Shown in pieces: positions 8,762-17,051 of a DNA stretch of 64,000 nt (position 1 is its first letter; each line of letters begins with the position of its first letter). The notes under the pieces were generated by a model. The model ran no database searches. It saw only the letters and a program-made list of their open reading frames with translations, and had not been told where the DNA came from. A program made the translations under genes and the position numbers. The stretch is from positions 124,001 to 188,000 of the forward strand of contig JACQXM010000015.1 of NCBI GenBank assembly GCA_016208685.1, written 5' to 3'. The stretch comes from Planctomycetota bacterium (GTDB taxonomy: Bacteria > Planctomycetota > Phycisphaerae > UBA1845).

Positions 8762-9972
8762 TCGCGCTGTTCCCTCTGGTGCGGGTTGGGCCTGGGCTTC
8801 TCCACGGCCGCCTCTTCGCCGCTAACCGGGCCGATACCCTTGTCCGGCGACGTGGGTTCCAGTGTCTTGATTTTCGTCTCCGGGAGCTTGAATCCCGGAG
8901 GAAACGCCCCGAAAGCGTAAACGCTGACCAGCCGCCTGCCCACCTGGCTGGCCACGAAGAGCAGGTACTCAACCTTGAAGTCCGGATGGATGAGGCGGCG
9001 GAAATAAGGGATGGAGGAGGCGTCGGCGGCGACCGCAGCGGGCAGGCCCAGCGCCCCCGGCAGATCCCCGGGCCCACCGAAGCGCATGAGGATGTTGCCG
9101 TCCGCGTCAAACATCTGAACGATTTCCGTCGCCCCGTCCACTACATAGACGATGCCGTCGGGCCCGACGCGTACGCCGCGGGGACGCCCGAACTGGCCCA
9201 GGGTGTAGCCCGGCGTGCCCTTGACCCACACCGGGGTGCCGTCGCGCGTCAGCTTCTGAATGCGCCAGTTGTGGGTATCGCTGACGTACAGGTGCCCGTC
9301 GGGGGAGATGGCCAGGCTATTGGGAATCTTGAACTGCCCCGGCTCCCCGCCGGGACCGCCGAAGGTGCGCAGCACATCCCCCGTTGTCCGATCCAGCACC
9401 ACGATCTGGCAGGTGTCGTCGTTGTCGAGCACAAAAAGCTCGTTCTCGAAGTAGGCGATGTCCACGGGATGCGCCGGCTCGGGGACGGTAAAGGCGGTGG
9501 CATACTGGTCGTCGGGCCCGAACACCACCACCTGCTTGCGAACCACGTCCACGACGAATTTGTAGCCCAGGGAATCGACGACGACGTTGAGCGGTTTGCG
9601 CAGCCGCCCCGGGCCGCTGGCGCCCAGGAGCGTGTAGGTGTGGTTCTTGAAGTCCAGACGGCTGAGGCTCAGGCCCTTGGTGTCGCACACATACACCACG
9701 CCATCGCGCGCCGCGATGCCGTACGGCTTGTCCAGCACCCGCTGCACCACGGGTTCGTCGCCGAGAATGAACTGCTCGAAACTACCTTTGGTCGGTTCGA
9801 CCTCATCGGCGCCGTTCGCAAAGGTGAGAAACTGGACGCGCGGCGCGGCGGGCGGGGCGGGGAAGAACACCAGCGAATCGACGGATTTGGCCGCGGGCTG
9901 ACAGCCGGAGAGGGCGCTGCCCAGCACCGCCAGGAGGGAGCATCCCAGGTTTCCGTTCCGCCGCGCGCGCAT
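8758..9972 (-). CDS. NHL-repeat beta-propeller lipoprotein
   Basis: Predicted lipoprotein of 404 residues: MRARRNGN start, lipobox ALSGC near residue 24, then NHL blades with IPNSLAISPDGHLYVSDTHN and RPRGVRVGPDGIVYVVDG, a pattern like the second NHL protein of this run (4388-5473). The C-terminal 50 residues are polar and charged. It is the first gene of the conduit-like run and its stop overlaps the start of the pentaheme gene. The function is unknown; a binding platform for other surface proteins is possible. Confidence 0.86.
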   Translation of the reverse strand: MRARRNGNLGCSLLAVLGSALSGCQPAAKSVDSLVFFPAPPAAPRVQFLTFANGADEVEPTKGSFEQFILGDEPVVQRVLDKPYGIAARDGVVYVCDTKGLSLSRLDFKNHTYTLLGASGPGRLRKPLNVVVDSLGYKFVVDVVRKQVVVFGPDDQYATAFTVPEPAHPVDIAYFENELFVLDNDDTCQIVVLDRTTGDVLRTFGGPGGEPGQFKIPNSLAISPDGHLYVSDTHNWRIQKLTRDGTPVWVKGTPGYTLGQFGRPRGVRVGPDGIVYVVDGATEIVQMFDADGNILMRFGGPGDLPGALGLPAAVAADASSIPYFRRLIHPDFKVEYLLFVASQVGRRLVSVYAFGAFPPGFKLPETKIKTLEPTSPDKGIGPVSGEEAAVEKPRPNPHQREQRD

Positions 9973-10067
9973 GGCTCATCCTCGGTGCCGATTCTACCGC
10001 CGCTCCGCGGCGATCACAGCCAGCGCGCGGCGTGACGTCGGGCATGAATCTTCGATCGCCGTCCGGG

Positions 10068-10113
10068 TAAAGAAAAAGCGCACGCACCATCCCGGCATGG
10101 CTGCGTGCGCTTT
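10068..10113 (-). terminator. Rho-independent terminator
   Basis: A perfect 12-bp stem (10075-10086 with 10102-10113, AAAGCGCACGCA) with a 15-base loop is followed on the minus strand by TTTTTCTTTAC. It lies 83 bases after the tetraheme cytochrome stop and before the NHL gene, so it should separate these two transcripts. Confidence 0.85.
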
Positions 10114-10195
10114 GATCTACCGTGCCTGCAACCTCGCTTGCCCTAAAGCACCCGTCCCGTCGCCTGGCGCTCTCGGGCTTCGCGAGCGTGAGAAC

Positions 10196-10840
10196 TTACT
10201 TAATGTGGCATTGCAGGCACAGGTAGCTCTCCTGGATCGGAACCCGGAGGAAGTTACCCAAGCCGTTGTTGTGCACGTTGTGGCAGGAGGTGCACTCCAC
10301 CCGATCCACACTGTTGATGGTCGCCAGCCGCACCCCGGGTCCGCCGCCGATGCCCGGAGCGAAAGAGCTCGGATTGCGGTACTCGGTCGGCTGCGACGTG
10401 GGATAGGCGATGCCGATCGGGTGGTCGTTGGACAGATCGGTGCCGATCGCCGCCGAGCCGGTGATCACGATGCCCGTGCCGCCGTTGCCGCCGTAGTTGT
10501 CGATCGCGGTGACACCGTCGTGGCAGCTCAGGCACATCTTGCTCACGCCCTCGGGCTGACCCGCGGCGCTGGAGTACATGGCGAACGTCTCGCCCGTTTC
10601 CTGGTGGTTCCACAGCACGTTGGCCTCACCGGAAAGCAGGGCGTTGTGCGGCGTGTGGCAGGGCAGGCACACCTGGTTCCCGGGGATGTTCACCCCCGGA
10701 AAGTTGTTCAGGTTGTGCGGCGTGTTCACCACGCTTACCGAGGGATAGCTGGTGTAGTCGCCGGGCACGATCTGCCCTACGGCGGTGCCGGCCAGGGCGA
10801 ACACACACGCGGGAAGCAGACAGCGAATCGCAGCTCTCAT
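10196..10840 (-). CDS. Secreted tetraheme c-type cytochrome
   Basis: Secreted electron carrier of 214 residues: signal peptide (MRAAIRCLLPACVFALAG...VGQ) and four CXXCH (CLPCH, CLSCH, CTSCH, CLQCH). The order NTPHNLN...CLPCHTPHN...CLSCHDG...DLSNDHPIG...CTSCHN matches the first third of the 12-heme protein at 2685-4391, so the two share a module. The ATG at 10840 has an ideal ribosome site (AAGGAGGT, spacing about 7); the longer open frame upstream was rejected. It is probably transcribed alone, from a promoter near 10950 to the terminator at 10.1 kb. Confidence 0.9.
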   Translation of the reverse strand: MRAAIRCLLPACVFALAGTAVGQIVPGDYTSYPSVSVVNTPHNLNNFPGVNIPGNQVCLPCHTPHNALLSGEANVLWNHQETGETFAMYSSAAGQPEGVSKMCLSCHDGVTAIDNYGGNGGTGIVITGSAAIGTDLSNDHPIGIAYPTSQPTEYRNPSSFAPGIGGGPGVRLATINSVDRVECTSCHNVHNNGLGNFLRVPIQESYLCLQCHIK

Positions 10841-10945
10841 GTCGGAACCTCCTTGGGCTTCTCGAACTTTCGTTTCGCCGACAAAGGTCCGGGCAGCGGC
10901 GTACGAACCCGCGGCTCGCCGGCCTCCGTCGTACCCCAAACTACT

Positions 10946-10961
10946 GACATTCCGTGTGCCA
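10946..10961 (-). promoter_or_regulatory. Possible sigma-54 promoter (imperfect)
   Basis: TGGCACACGGAATGTC on the minus strand has a full -24 half (TGGCAC) but GT instead of GC in the -12 half. It lies about 105 bases before the tetraheme start and about 135 bases after the TCTCA...TGAGA near-palindrome at 11095. Confidence 0.4.
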
Positions 10962-11094
10962 GCGTCCCCGCCCGGTTCGCTCAGACGGCTTCCCACGCCC
11001 ACCGCTACGCCATTAACTTGTTTATTCACAATAACTTATAGGCCAATCGGCGCTTGCATGGCGAGGGGCAGGTCCGCTTCCCGGCGCGATTATT

Positions 11095-11108
11095 TCTCAA
11101 AAATGAGA
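11095..11108. promoter_or_regulatory. Recurrent near-palindrome (candidate activator site)
   Basis: TCTCAAAAATGAGA, the exact reverse complement of the copies at 18390 and 55480. It lies in an otherwise GC-rich 500-base gap (10841-11337). Position and recurrence suggest a binding site for an enhancer-binding protein, possibly the NtrC-type regulator at 13.9-15.3 kb. Confidence 0.55.
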
Positions 11109-11239
11109 CCCGCCGGGCGCCGGTTTCCAGCATGTAAGAACCGTGGCGGCGCCTGCCGCCGCGGCGCCTGAACGGGAATTGGCGCAGTGAGTGGGGGATT
11201 CTCCACTATGAGAACGCCGCCGCGCCTCGCCGACCCTAC

Positions 11240-11337
11240 CAGCCTGTGGCGAAAAGCGGGCTACGCGATGTAGCACGGGCAGGCTGCCCGTGAAACCATG
11301 GGCTGGAAGCCCATGCCACGAGTTTTGCCACAGGCTG
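11240..11337. repeat. Nested inverted repeats, MITE-like
   Basis: Outer arms at 11240-11255 and 11323-11337 (CAGCCTGTGGC, one extra base in the left arm) enclose two exact 8-bp hairpins, CACGGGCA/TGCCCGTG (11274-11292) and CATGGGCT/AGCCCATG (11297-11315). It abuts the stop codon of the following cytochrome gene and could act as its terminator, or be a small non-coding mobile element. Confidence 0.7.
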
Positions 11338-12519
11338 TTACGGCGTCAGCCCATTGGCGACAGGGGATTCGCGATCGTACCCGTACGGCCGGTGGCAGCC
11401 GGTCAGACAGGAGCCGCCGTTTTCCGTCTGGCGGTAGGTGATGGGGATCTTCCACTGCCCGAAAGGCGCCGATTCCACGATGAGCGCCGGTCCCTTGGCG
11501 GCGTGTACGTCGTGGCACACGCGGCAGGTACGACCCTTGGGTGACTTATTAACGTGCAGGTAGTGCAGGTTCCGCTCGCCGTTGCGGAAGCCGGTGGCGG
11601 AATCCGTGGTCTTCTCTTCAAACGCCTCCGCCTCGTGGCATTGGAAGCACAACTCGTAGGCGTCGGACCGGAACGGAGCGTAGAACGAATCGGGGAATCG
11701 GCCCGTGAGCAGACGCGGTTGCGCTCCGCCGTGCGGATCGTGGCACCCGGCGCAGTTGCCGTCCTTGACTGGCCCGTGGCGGCGAGGGTTTTCCGCCAAC
11801 CGTTTGGCCAGGTTCACCGTGGTGCGATCGCCGACCGTCGTCTCCTTGTTGTGGCAGCCCAGGCAGAGGTCCGGCGGAGCGGAGCGGAGAAACATCTTGT
11901 TGTCCCCGCCGTGGCCGGCGTGACAACCCAGGCAGCCGTCCTTGACCGGTGCGTGCAGGTGGGCGACGGCCGCCAAGCGGTCCTTCGTATCGCTGTGGCA
12001 GCCGACGCAAAGAGTCGCATCCTGTTGCCGGAGAAGGTGCGGGTGGTCGGAATCATGTGCCGCGTGGCAGGTGGTACAGGCGCCGCCCGCCACGGGTCCG
12101 TGCACGTTGGCGACCGATTCCGTCAGGTCTTCATGGCACTGGCTGCACAGCTCGGCCGTGGTTTTGGCGCGGAGAAGCCCCTTGAGTTCCGCGGCGTGCG
12201 GATCGTGGCAGGACAGGCATTCCCCCGCCTTGACCGGCCGGTGCAGTACTTTCCCTTCGTATGCCTCGTGACAATCGCCGCATAGTTTCTCCGGCTCGGA
12301 GGTGAGGCGGAACTTGTGCGCCTCCTTGTCGGTCACCTCGTGGCAGGCGTCGCAAGTTCCGGCACGCACCGGGGCGTGCTGCGCCGGAAGTTTGGCGTAG
12401 CCGTCATGACAGCCGGAAGTCGTGCAATTCCCGGATCGGTCGGCGGGGGGCGGAGCGGCACCCTCCGGCTCGGACAGCAGGAGCGCGAGGGCAACGAGGG
12501 GCACGGCACAGCAGCTCAT
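11338..12519 (-). CDS. Doubled-CXXCH multiheme cytochrome c (13 sites)
   Basis: Secreted cytochrome of 393 residues with 11 CXXCH, one CX4CH (CTTSGCH, first site) and one CX3CH (CLTGCH, last site). Most are arranged as the doubled-CXXCH repeat, with phrases such as HGPVKDGNCAGCHDPHGG and HAPVKDGCLGCHAGHGG. The short N-terminus MSCCAVPLVALALLLS looks like an export signal. Its ATG overlaps the stop of the ResB-like gene (ATGA), so both are made together. Doubled-CXXCH cytochromes usually work in the periplasm or on the cell surface; the partner is not known. The nested hairpins just after the stop may end the transcript. Confidence 0.9.
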   Translation of the reverse strand: MSCCAVPLVALALLLSEPEGAAPPPADRSGNCTTSGCHDGYAKLPAQHAPVRAGTCDACHEVTDKEAHKFRLTSEPEKLCGDCHEAYEGKVLHRPVKAGECLSCHDPHAAELKGLLRAKTTAELCSQCHEDLTESVANVHGPVAGGACTTCHAAHDSDHPHLLRQQDATLCVGCHSDTKDRLAAVAHLHAPVKDGCLGCHAGHGGDNKMFLRSAPPDLCLGCHNKETTVGDRTTVNLAKRLAENPRRHGPVKDGNCAGCHDPHGGAQPRLLTGRFPDSFYAPFRSDAYELCFQCHEAEAFEEKTTDSATGFRNGERNLHYLHVNKSPKGRTCRVCHDVHAAKGPALIVESAPFGQWKIPITYRQTENGGSCLTGCHRPYGYDRESPVANGLTP

Positions 12520-13706
12520 GGATGTTTCCCCGGCGCGGCCTGCTGTCGGGCGCTGAAGAGCAGCGACATTCTTGCGTCACCGTTGGAGACGACGCGCGGC
12601 CGGTTGAGTTCGAGCCATACCACGCGTTCCTCAGGTCCGGCCTCCGGAGATTCCAGGCGAAGGGCGGGCACGCCGCGGCCCGAGTCCAGGGCCTTGTACT
12701 CCTCCACCAGACGGCCGGAGCGCACGAAGGTCGCGACGAAGAAGCGGTATTGCGAACCCGGAACCTCAACGCGCTCGTCGACGGCGGCCGGTCGAGAGGT
12801 GCACGATGCATCGTGGCGCGTCCAGACCTCCAGAGACTCGCCTGCGACGCTGACGACGGCGAAGTGCGGCACCGGCCGCTCGGCCTCCACGGGGCAGTCG
12901 AGATTGACGCGGAAGGGCAGCGAATCCGCGGCGGAAACCTGGAAATCAGGGAACTTGGCGAACACCCAGCGCTTTTCGGACTTGCCCTGGGCCTGGATCT
13001 CGACCCACGCGGCGGGATTCAGGCGTTTCTGTGAGCGGTTGACGGGGGTTCCGGCCTCGCCTTCGCGGGCGTAGTGCGGGAAGAACTGGAGCGTGCGCAC
13101 GGTGCAGCCCAGGTCGGTCAATTCGGTGGCCGACTCCGAAGTCGCCTTCGCCGTTCGCGGATCGCTCCCGTCGGCGCGGCTGACGACGAGCATCGGCTCC
13201 CGCGTTAGCTCCTCGCCGAATTGGCGGAACAAGTCATCGCGGGCCTCGCGCCCCAAGACGGACATAAATCGCCAGGTAGCAATGAAACTGATCAGGCGGT
13301 TGCGTTCCGGGTCATCAGCCGCCAGCCAGCGACGAAACGACTGCGTCGGACCCTCGATCGCCAGCTCCGCCAGGGGCGGGCGCTTGCCAGCATCATCCGC
13401 GACGGCCTGTTGCCGTAGCTCCGCGGAAGGCAGGTACTCCGTGAGCTTGAAGGGCGGAAACGGCTTCGGCGGGACGACCTGCTGGTCGAGCTTGGCCTCC
13501 GCGGTGGGAAGCGACAGCGCAACGGGGGCCTCGACCGCGGCGGCGTCGGCAGCCCCCTCCAGTCGACAGCGCAGGAAAAACTCCTGCGACGGCATGGGCG
13601 GGTGCACCCCGTGACCATGCGGCGGAGCGGCAGCCGCGGGGGCAGCGGAAAGCAGCAGCGCGGCAGCGCCAACGAGCGCCGCGAGTGTTGGTAGGTGGAG
13701 CATCAT
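12516..13706 (-). CDS. Free-standing secreted ResB-like domain protein
   Basis: Exported protein of 396 residues with signal peptide (MMLHLPTLAAL...AAAA), no other membrane segment and no heme motif. Its C-terminal half matches the periplasmic domain of the ResB protein at 27966-29888 in order: LNPAAWVEI versus LNPAVEVEV, FAKFPDFQ versus FARFPDFR, GVPALRL versus GVPVLRV, and VVWLELNRP versus AELWLEKQRP. ResB forms the heme-attachment machine with CcsA; here only the soluble part exists, coupled by ATGA overlap to a 13-site cytochrome. It may help maturation of that cytochrome, which is inference. The ATG pair at 13701-13706 follows AGAGGA. Confidence 0.75.
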   Translation of the reverse strand: MMLHLPTLAALVGAAALLLSAAPAAAAPPHGHGVHPPMPSQEFFLRCRLEGAADAAAVEAPVALSLPTAEAKLDQQVVPPKPFPPFKLTEYLPSAELRQQAVADDAGKRPPLAELAIEGPTQSFRRWLAADDPERNRLISFIATWRFMSVLGREARDDLFRQFGEELTREPMLVVSRADGSDPRTAKATSESATELTDLGCTVRTLQFFPHYAREGEAGTPVNRSQKRLNPAAWVEIQAQGKSEKRWVFAKFPDFQVSAADSLPFRVNLDCPVEAERPVPHFAVVSVAGESLEVWTRHDASCTSRPAAVDERVEVPGSQYRFFVATFVRSGRLVEEYKALDSGRGVPALRLESPEAGPEERVVWLELNRPRVVSNGDARMSLLFSARQQAAPGKHP

Positions 13707-13765
13707 CGGGTCCTCTTGTGCCTCGGGCGCGGGCCCGCTTTCCGTTCTTCGCACAAACGGTGTCA

Positions 13766-13912
13766 TTCGGCAACTGCGCCTGGTGTTTCGACGCACCCGA
13801 TTCTCCAGGTTGGCTGGCATGCCCGAGCACGGCACAACCGTGCGCCGGCATTTCTTACCTGGGCATGGCGGCGCTGCGTTGGCCATGTCACCCTGAGAAT
13901 AGGCTGCGTTGG
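13766..13912 (-). repeat. Dispersed repeat copy
   Basis: About 145 bases that match, on the opposite strand, the sequence at about 23983-24117 (shared words: AGTGGTCCAACGCA-like start, CATGGCCAA.CGCAGCGCCGC, GCCGGCGCACG.CTGTGCC, GGGCATGCC, ATCGGGTGCGTCG). It fills the gap between the regulator gene and the ResB-like gene. No gene is supported here. Confidence 0.75.
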
Positions 13913-13916
13913 AGCA

Positions 13917-15308
13917 CTAGGTCGTGCCGACTGCCTCGTTCGGCGCCTTGGCGGCAATCTCCAGCTCTTCCATCTTGCGGTACAGGCTGGACAGACCGAT
14001 GCCCAGCGCCTCGGCGGTCGCCGATTTATTGTGGTCGAATCGCGCCAACACCTGGAGGATGTGCCGTCGCTCGAAGGCGCGCGTGGCGGCCTTGAGTTCC
14101 AGGGCGCCGACGGAAACCGGCGCGGCACATCCCGCGGCCAGCGCCAGTCCCTCGACGTCCACCGGCTCATCATCGTTGAAGATCAGCGCGTGCTCCACCA
14201 CGTTCTCCAGCTCGCGCACGTTGCCGCGCCACGATTGCCCGCACAGCAGATCGACCGCGTCCGGCGTGAAGCCGGGGCAATGACGGTTGAGTTCGGCATT
14301 GTACTTCTTGACGAAGTGTTCGATCAGAAGCGGGATGTCCTCGCGCCGTTCGCGCAACGGCGGGATGACGATGCGGATCACGTTGAGCCGGAAGAAGAGG
14401 TCCTCACGGAACTCGCCGGCCTCGATGGCCCTCTCCAGATCGCGGTTGGTGGCGGTCACGATGCGCAAGTTCACCGGGCGCGGAGTGATGTCGCCCACCC
14501 GCGTGACCGCCCGCTCCTCGATGCTCCGCAGCAGCACCGCCTGCGTGTGGTAGGGCAGGTTTCCGATTTCGTCGAGGAAGAGCGTGCCGCCGTTGGCGGC
14601 CTCGAAGTAGCCGGGGTGGTCGGCGTCGGCACCGGTGAAGGCGCCGCGGCGGTGCCCGAAGAGCTCGCTTTCAATCAACGAGTCGGTCAGTCCGCCGCAA
14701 TTGACGGCCACGAACGGCTTCTCGCGGGTGACGCCGGAGTAGTGAATGGCTCGGGCGACCACTTCCTTGCCCGTGCCGCTCTCGCCACAGATCAGGACAC
14801 TGCTGGTGGTCTGCGCGATGCGCTGGATGGTCTCGCTGATGTTCTTGATCGCCTCGGACTGCCCGATGAGCTGCACCGGCCACTGCGTCTTGCGAATCTG
14901 CTCCCGCAGCAGCTTGTTCTCCTTCTCCAGGTGATCGTGTGCCAGCAGGCGTTTGAGCTTGAAGATCACTTCGTCGAAGATCAGTGGCTTGCAGATGTAG
15001 TCCTGGGCGCCGGCCTTCATCGCTTCCACCGCCGTCTCCACCTGGCCGAAAGCGGTGATGACGATGATGATGGCGTCCGGGGCCAGCTTCCGCGCGTGGG
15101 CGATGAGGTCCATGCCGCACACGCCGGCCATGCGCAGGTCGGTGATCAGCGCGTCCACGGAGCGACGCTTGAGCGCGTGAAGCGCTTTGGAACCGTCGGC
15201 GCAGGCGATGACGTCGAAGCCCTCCTCCTGGAGCACCAGCGCGAGGTTGTTGCGCAGCGTGTCTTCGTCATCAGCCAGCAGCACGGTAGCGCGCTCGGTG
15301 TCACTCAT
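13917..15308 (-). CDS. NtrC-family sigma-54 response regulator
   Basis: Cytoplasmic transcription activator of 463 residues. Receiver domain 1-125 with acidic pair D14/E15, phospho-acceptor Asp57 (ITDLRM) and Lys108 (CKP); AAA+ domain about 145-385 with Walker A GESGTGKE (175-182), the sigma-54 contact loop GAFTGA (222-227) and Walker B TLFLDEIG (242-249); C-terminal Fis-type helix-turn-helix near 415-455 (ATAEALGIGLSSLYRKM). All catalytic motifs are intact. The start (15308) lies 8 bases inside the end of the kinase gene, so the pair is one operon. The sigma-54 promoters and the repeated near-palindrome in this window are its obvious candidate targets. Confidence 0.95.
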   Translation of the reverse strand: MSDTERATVLLADDEDTLRNNLALVLQEEGFDVIACADGSKALHALKRRSVDALITDLRMAGVCGMDLIAHARKLAPDAIIIVITAFGQVETAVEAMKAGAQDYICKPLIFDEVIFKLKRLLAHDHLEKENKLLREQIRKTQWPVQLIGQSEAIKNISETIQRIAQTTSSVLICGESGTGKEVVARAIHYSGVTREKPFVAVNCGGLTDSLIESELFGHRRGAFTGADADHPGYFEAANGGTLFLDEIGNLPYHTQAVLLRSIEERAVTRVGDITPRPVNLRIVTATNRDLERAIEAGEFREDLFFRLNVIRIVIPPLRERREDIPLLIEHFVKKYNAELNRHCPGFTPDAVDLLCGQSWRGNVRELENVVEHALIFNDDEPVDVEGLALAAGCAAPVSVGALELKAATRAFERRHILQVLARFDHNKSATAEALGIGLSSLYRKMEELEIAAKAPNEAVGTT

Positions 15309-16794
15309 CGGGGGGTTTATCCAGTAAGGGGATTTCCACGAAGAAGACCGTGCCGCCGTCCGGTTGCGGGGCAAAGTCGATCTTCCCGCCGTGCTTCTGA
15401 ATGATTCCATAGCTGACCGACAGGCCCAGCCCGGTGCCGGCCCCCGGCTCCTTGGTAGTGAAGAAGGGTTCGAACACGCGCCGCCCCACCTCGGGCGGAA
15501 TGCCGCAGCCCGTGTCGGCGAACCTCACCACGATGGTCGACGCGTGCCGCGCGGCTCGGACGGTGAGGGTCCCGCCGCCGGGCATGGCGTCGAAAGCGTT
15601 GAGCGCCAGGTTGATAAACACCTGCTGGAGCTGATGGCGCAAGGCGAACGTAGGCGGCAGCTTCGGCATCTCGAAGTCGATGGCCACTTTCCGCGCCCGG
15701 CCCTCGATGGAGAACAAGTGCACCGTTTCCTCGAGGGTTTGTGCGAGGTTGGTCCGCTCCCAGCGCTCCGCCGTCGGCCGTGAGAGGGTGGAAAGCTGGC
15801 GCACCGTGCCGGAAATCCGCTGGATGTGCCGCTCGATCAGATCCAGCTCCTCCTGTTGGGAGTGCACGGATCGCCCGCGCTTGAGCATCTGCACGATGGA
15901 CGAGATGCTCGACAGGGGGTTGCCGATCTCATGGGCGATGCCGGCGGCCATCTGGCCGATGGCGACCATCTTCTCCTTCTCCACGAGTTGCGATCGCATC
16001 CGCCCCACCTGGAGCGTCTCCTCCTCCAGCAGGAACATCAGGTTGTTGAAGCTCTCTCCCAACTCCGTGAGCTTGTCCGGACAGGAAACGCGATAGACGC
16101 GGCATTCGTGGCACTGCTGCAGCGTCACGCAGCCGTCGCCCTGGTCACGGGCGGCACGGCTCAGGGCGCGCGTCTGCCAGCACCGCTCGCCCGAGGTCGT
16201 AAACGCCGGACAGTTGGTCTCACCGCACTCGAACACGTCGTGGCAACTGACCAGGTGCGGGTTCTCGAAGCGGCGAATGGCCGAGAACTGCCCGGTGTAG
16301 GACTCCAGCAGGCGGCTGAGGTGCGAAGCGGTATCGCTGATCCGCCGCTGTTCGCGACGCATGACGAAGTAGGTGGCTCCCACGCCCAGTACAGTCACTA
16401 CCACCGCCTGGACCGTAAGCAGCGCGTGCCGCCAACCCGTCCGGCCGGGGAAGAAGTGCTGTTCGATTACGTCGGAGCCGACAAAGAGGGCGGCGAAAGT
16501 GCCTGAAACCACCACCACCAGGAGGACAGCGTATCGCGCCCGCCAGCGAATGCCGGGCCGGAACCCGTTGCGTGCCTGCCGCGCGGCGTCGACGGCGGCA
16601 CTCCCGAGGCAGCCGTCGCCCTGGTCACGGGCGGCACCAGCGCCCCGGCGACGCCACGCGCGCCGCCGGCAACCCTGCCGGCGCGGTCCTTGATCCCGGA
16701 ATGCAAACCGCGTGCCGAAGCCCGACGGGGGATCGGTTTCAGGATTCGGACCGAGAACTGGGGCATCCGGCACGGCAAGTGCTTGACTTCCCAT
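15301..16794 (-). CDS. Sensor histidine kinase with Cys-rich sensor segment
   Basis: Inner-membrane kinase, up to 497 residues. Two membrane segments (about 87-108 and 122-145) are followed by a cysteine-rich stretch (about 178-245: SCHDVFECGETNCPA, RCWQ, QQCHECRVY) like the two-CW type of sensor found in anaerobes. Next come a HisKA box (AHEIGNPLSSIS) and an ATPase domain with N box FINLALNAFDAM, DTGCGIP and GTGLGLSVSYG. There is no receiver domain; the partner is the regulator that follows with an 8-base overlap. The cysteines could bind metal or sense redox state (inference). The first 85 residues are arginine-rich and low-complexity and hold a 29-base duplication, so the true start may lie downstream of 16794. 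Confidence 0.9.
   Translation of the reverse strand: MGSQALAVPDAPVLGPNPETDPPSGFGTRFAFRDQGPRRQGCRRRAWRRRGAGAARDQGDGCLGSAAVDAARQARNGFRPGIRWRARYAVLLVVVVSGTFAALFVGSDVIEQHFFPGRTGWRHALLTVQAVVVTVLGVGATYFVMRREQRRISDTASHLSRLLESYTGQFSAIRRFENPHLVSCHDVFECGETNCPAFTTSGERCWQTRALSRAARDQGDGCVTLQQCHECRVYRVSCPDKLTELGESFNNLMFLLEEETLQVGRMRSQLVEKEKMVAIGQMAAGIAHEIGNPLSSISSIVQMLKRGRSVHSQQEELDLIERHIQRISGTVRQLSTLSRPTAERWERTNLAQTLEETVHLFSIEGRARKVAIDFEMPKLPPTFALRHQLQQVFINLALNAFDAMPGGGTLTVRAARHASTIVVRFADTGCGIPPEVGRRVFEPFFTTKEPGAGTGLGLSVSYGIIQKHGGKIDFAPQPDGGTVFFVEIPLLDKPPDE
16768..16783 (+). promoter_or_regulatory. Sigma-54 promoter (near-perfect)
   Basis: CGGCACGGCAAGTGCT differs from TGGCACG-N4-TTGCW at two positions; GG and GC have the required spacing. 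It lies about 75 bases before a small lipoprotein gene and inside the 5' end of the divergent kinase reading frame. Confidence 0.6.
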
Positions 16795-16856
16795 ACTTAC
16801 CAGGCATCATGGCCCGCGCGGCAGGGCCGGCGACACCGGACGTGGAGTACATCGAC

Positions 16857-17051
16857 ATGGCGCAACAGCATCGACGCTTAAGTACGCGATCCGCTGCGGC
16901 CGCATTTATCCTGCTGCTTCCGATATTGATGGGCGGCTGCCCGGAGTTCCAGAACTCGTCGATACAAGCCGTGGAAACCGCCGCACGGGGTATCCTCGAT
17001 GCGGCACTGACCCTGTTCTTCGATCAATACCGCTCCGATGCCGCGCCGTAG
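16857..17051 (+). CDS. Small lipoprotein, 64 aa
   Basis: Short exported protein: MAQQHRRLSTRS, a hydrophobic stretch AAAAFILLLPILMGGC with lipobox MGGC (Cys about 30), then a 35-residue mature part with a predicted helix (SIQAVETAARGILDAALTLFF). GTGGAG precedes the ATG at a fair distance. A sigma-54-type promoter lies upstream and nothing follows it on this strand, so it is a single-gene unit. Small planctomycete lipoproteins of this build are known only as hypothetical proteins; I cannot assign a role. Confidence 0.65.
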   Translation: MAQQHRRLSTRSAAAAFILLLPILMGGCPEFQNSSIQAVETAARGILDAALTLFFDQYRSDAAP

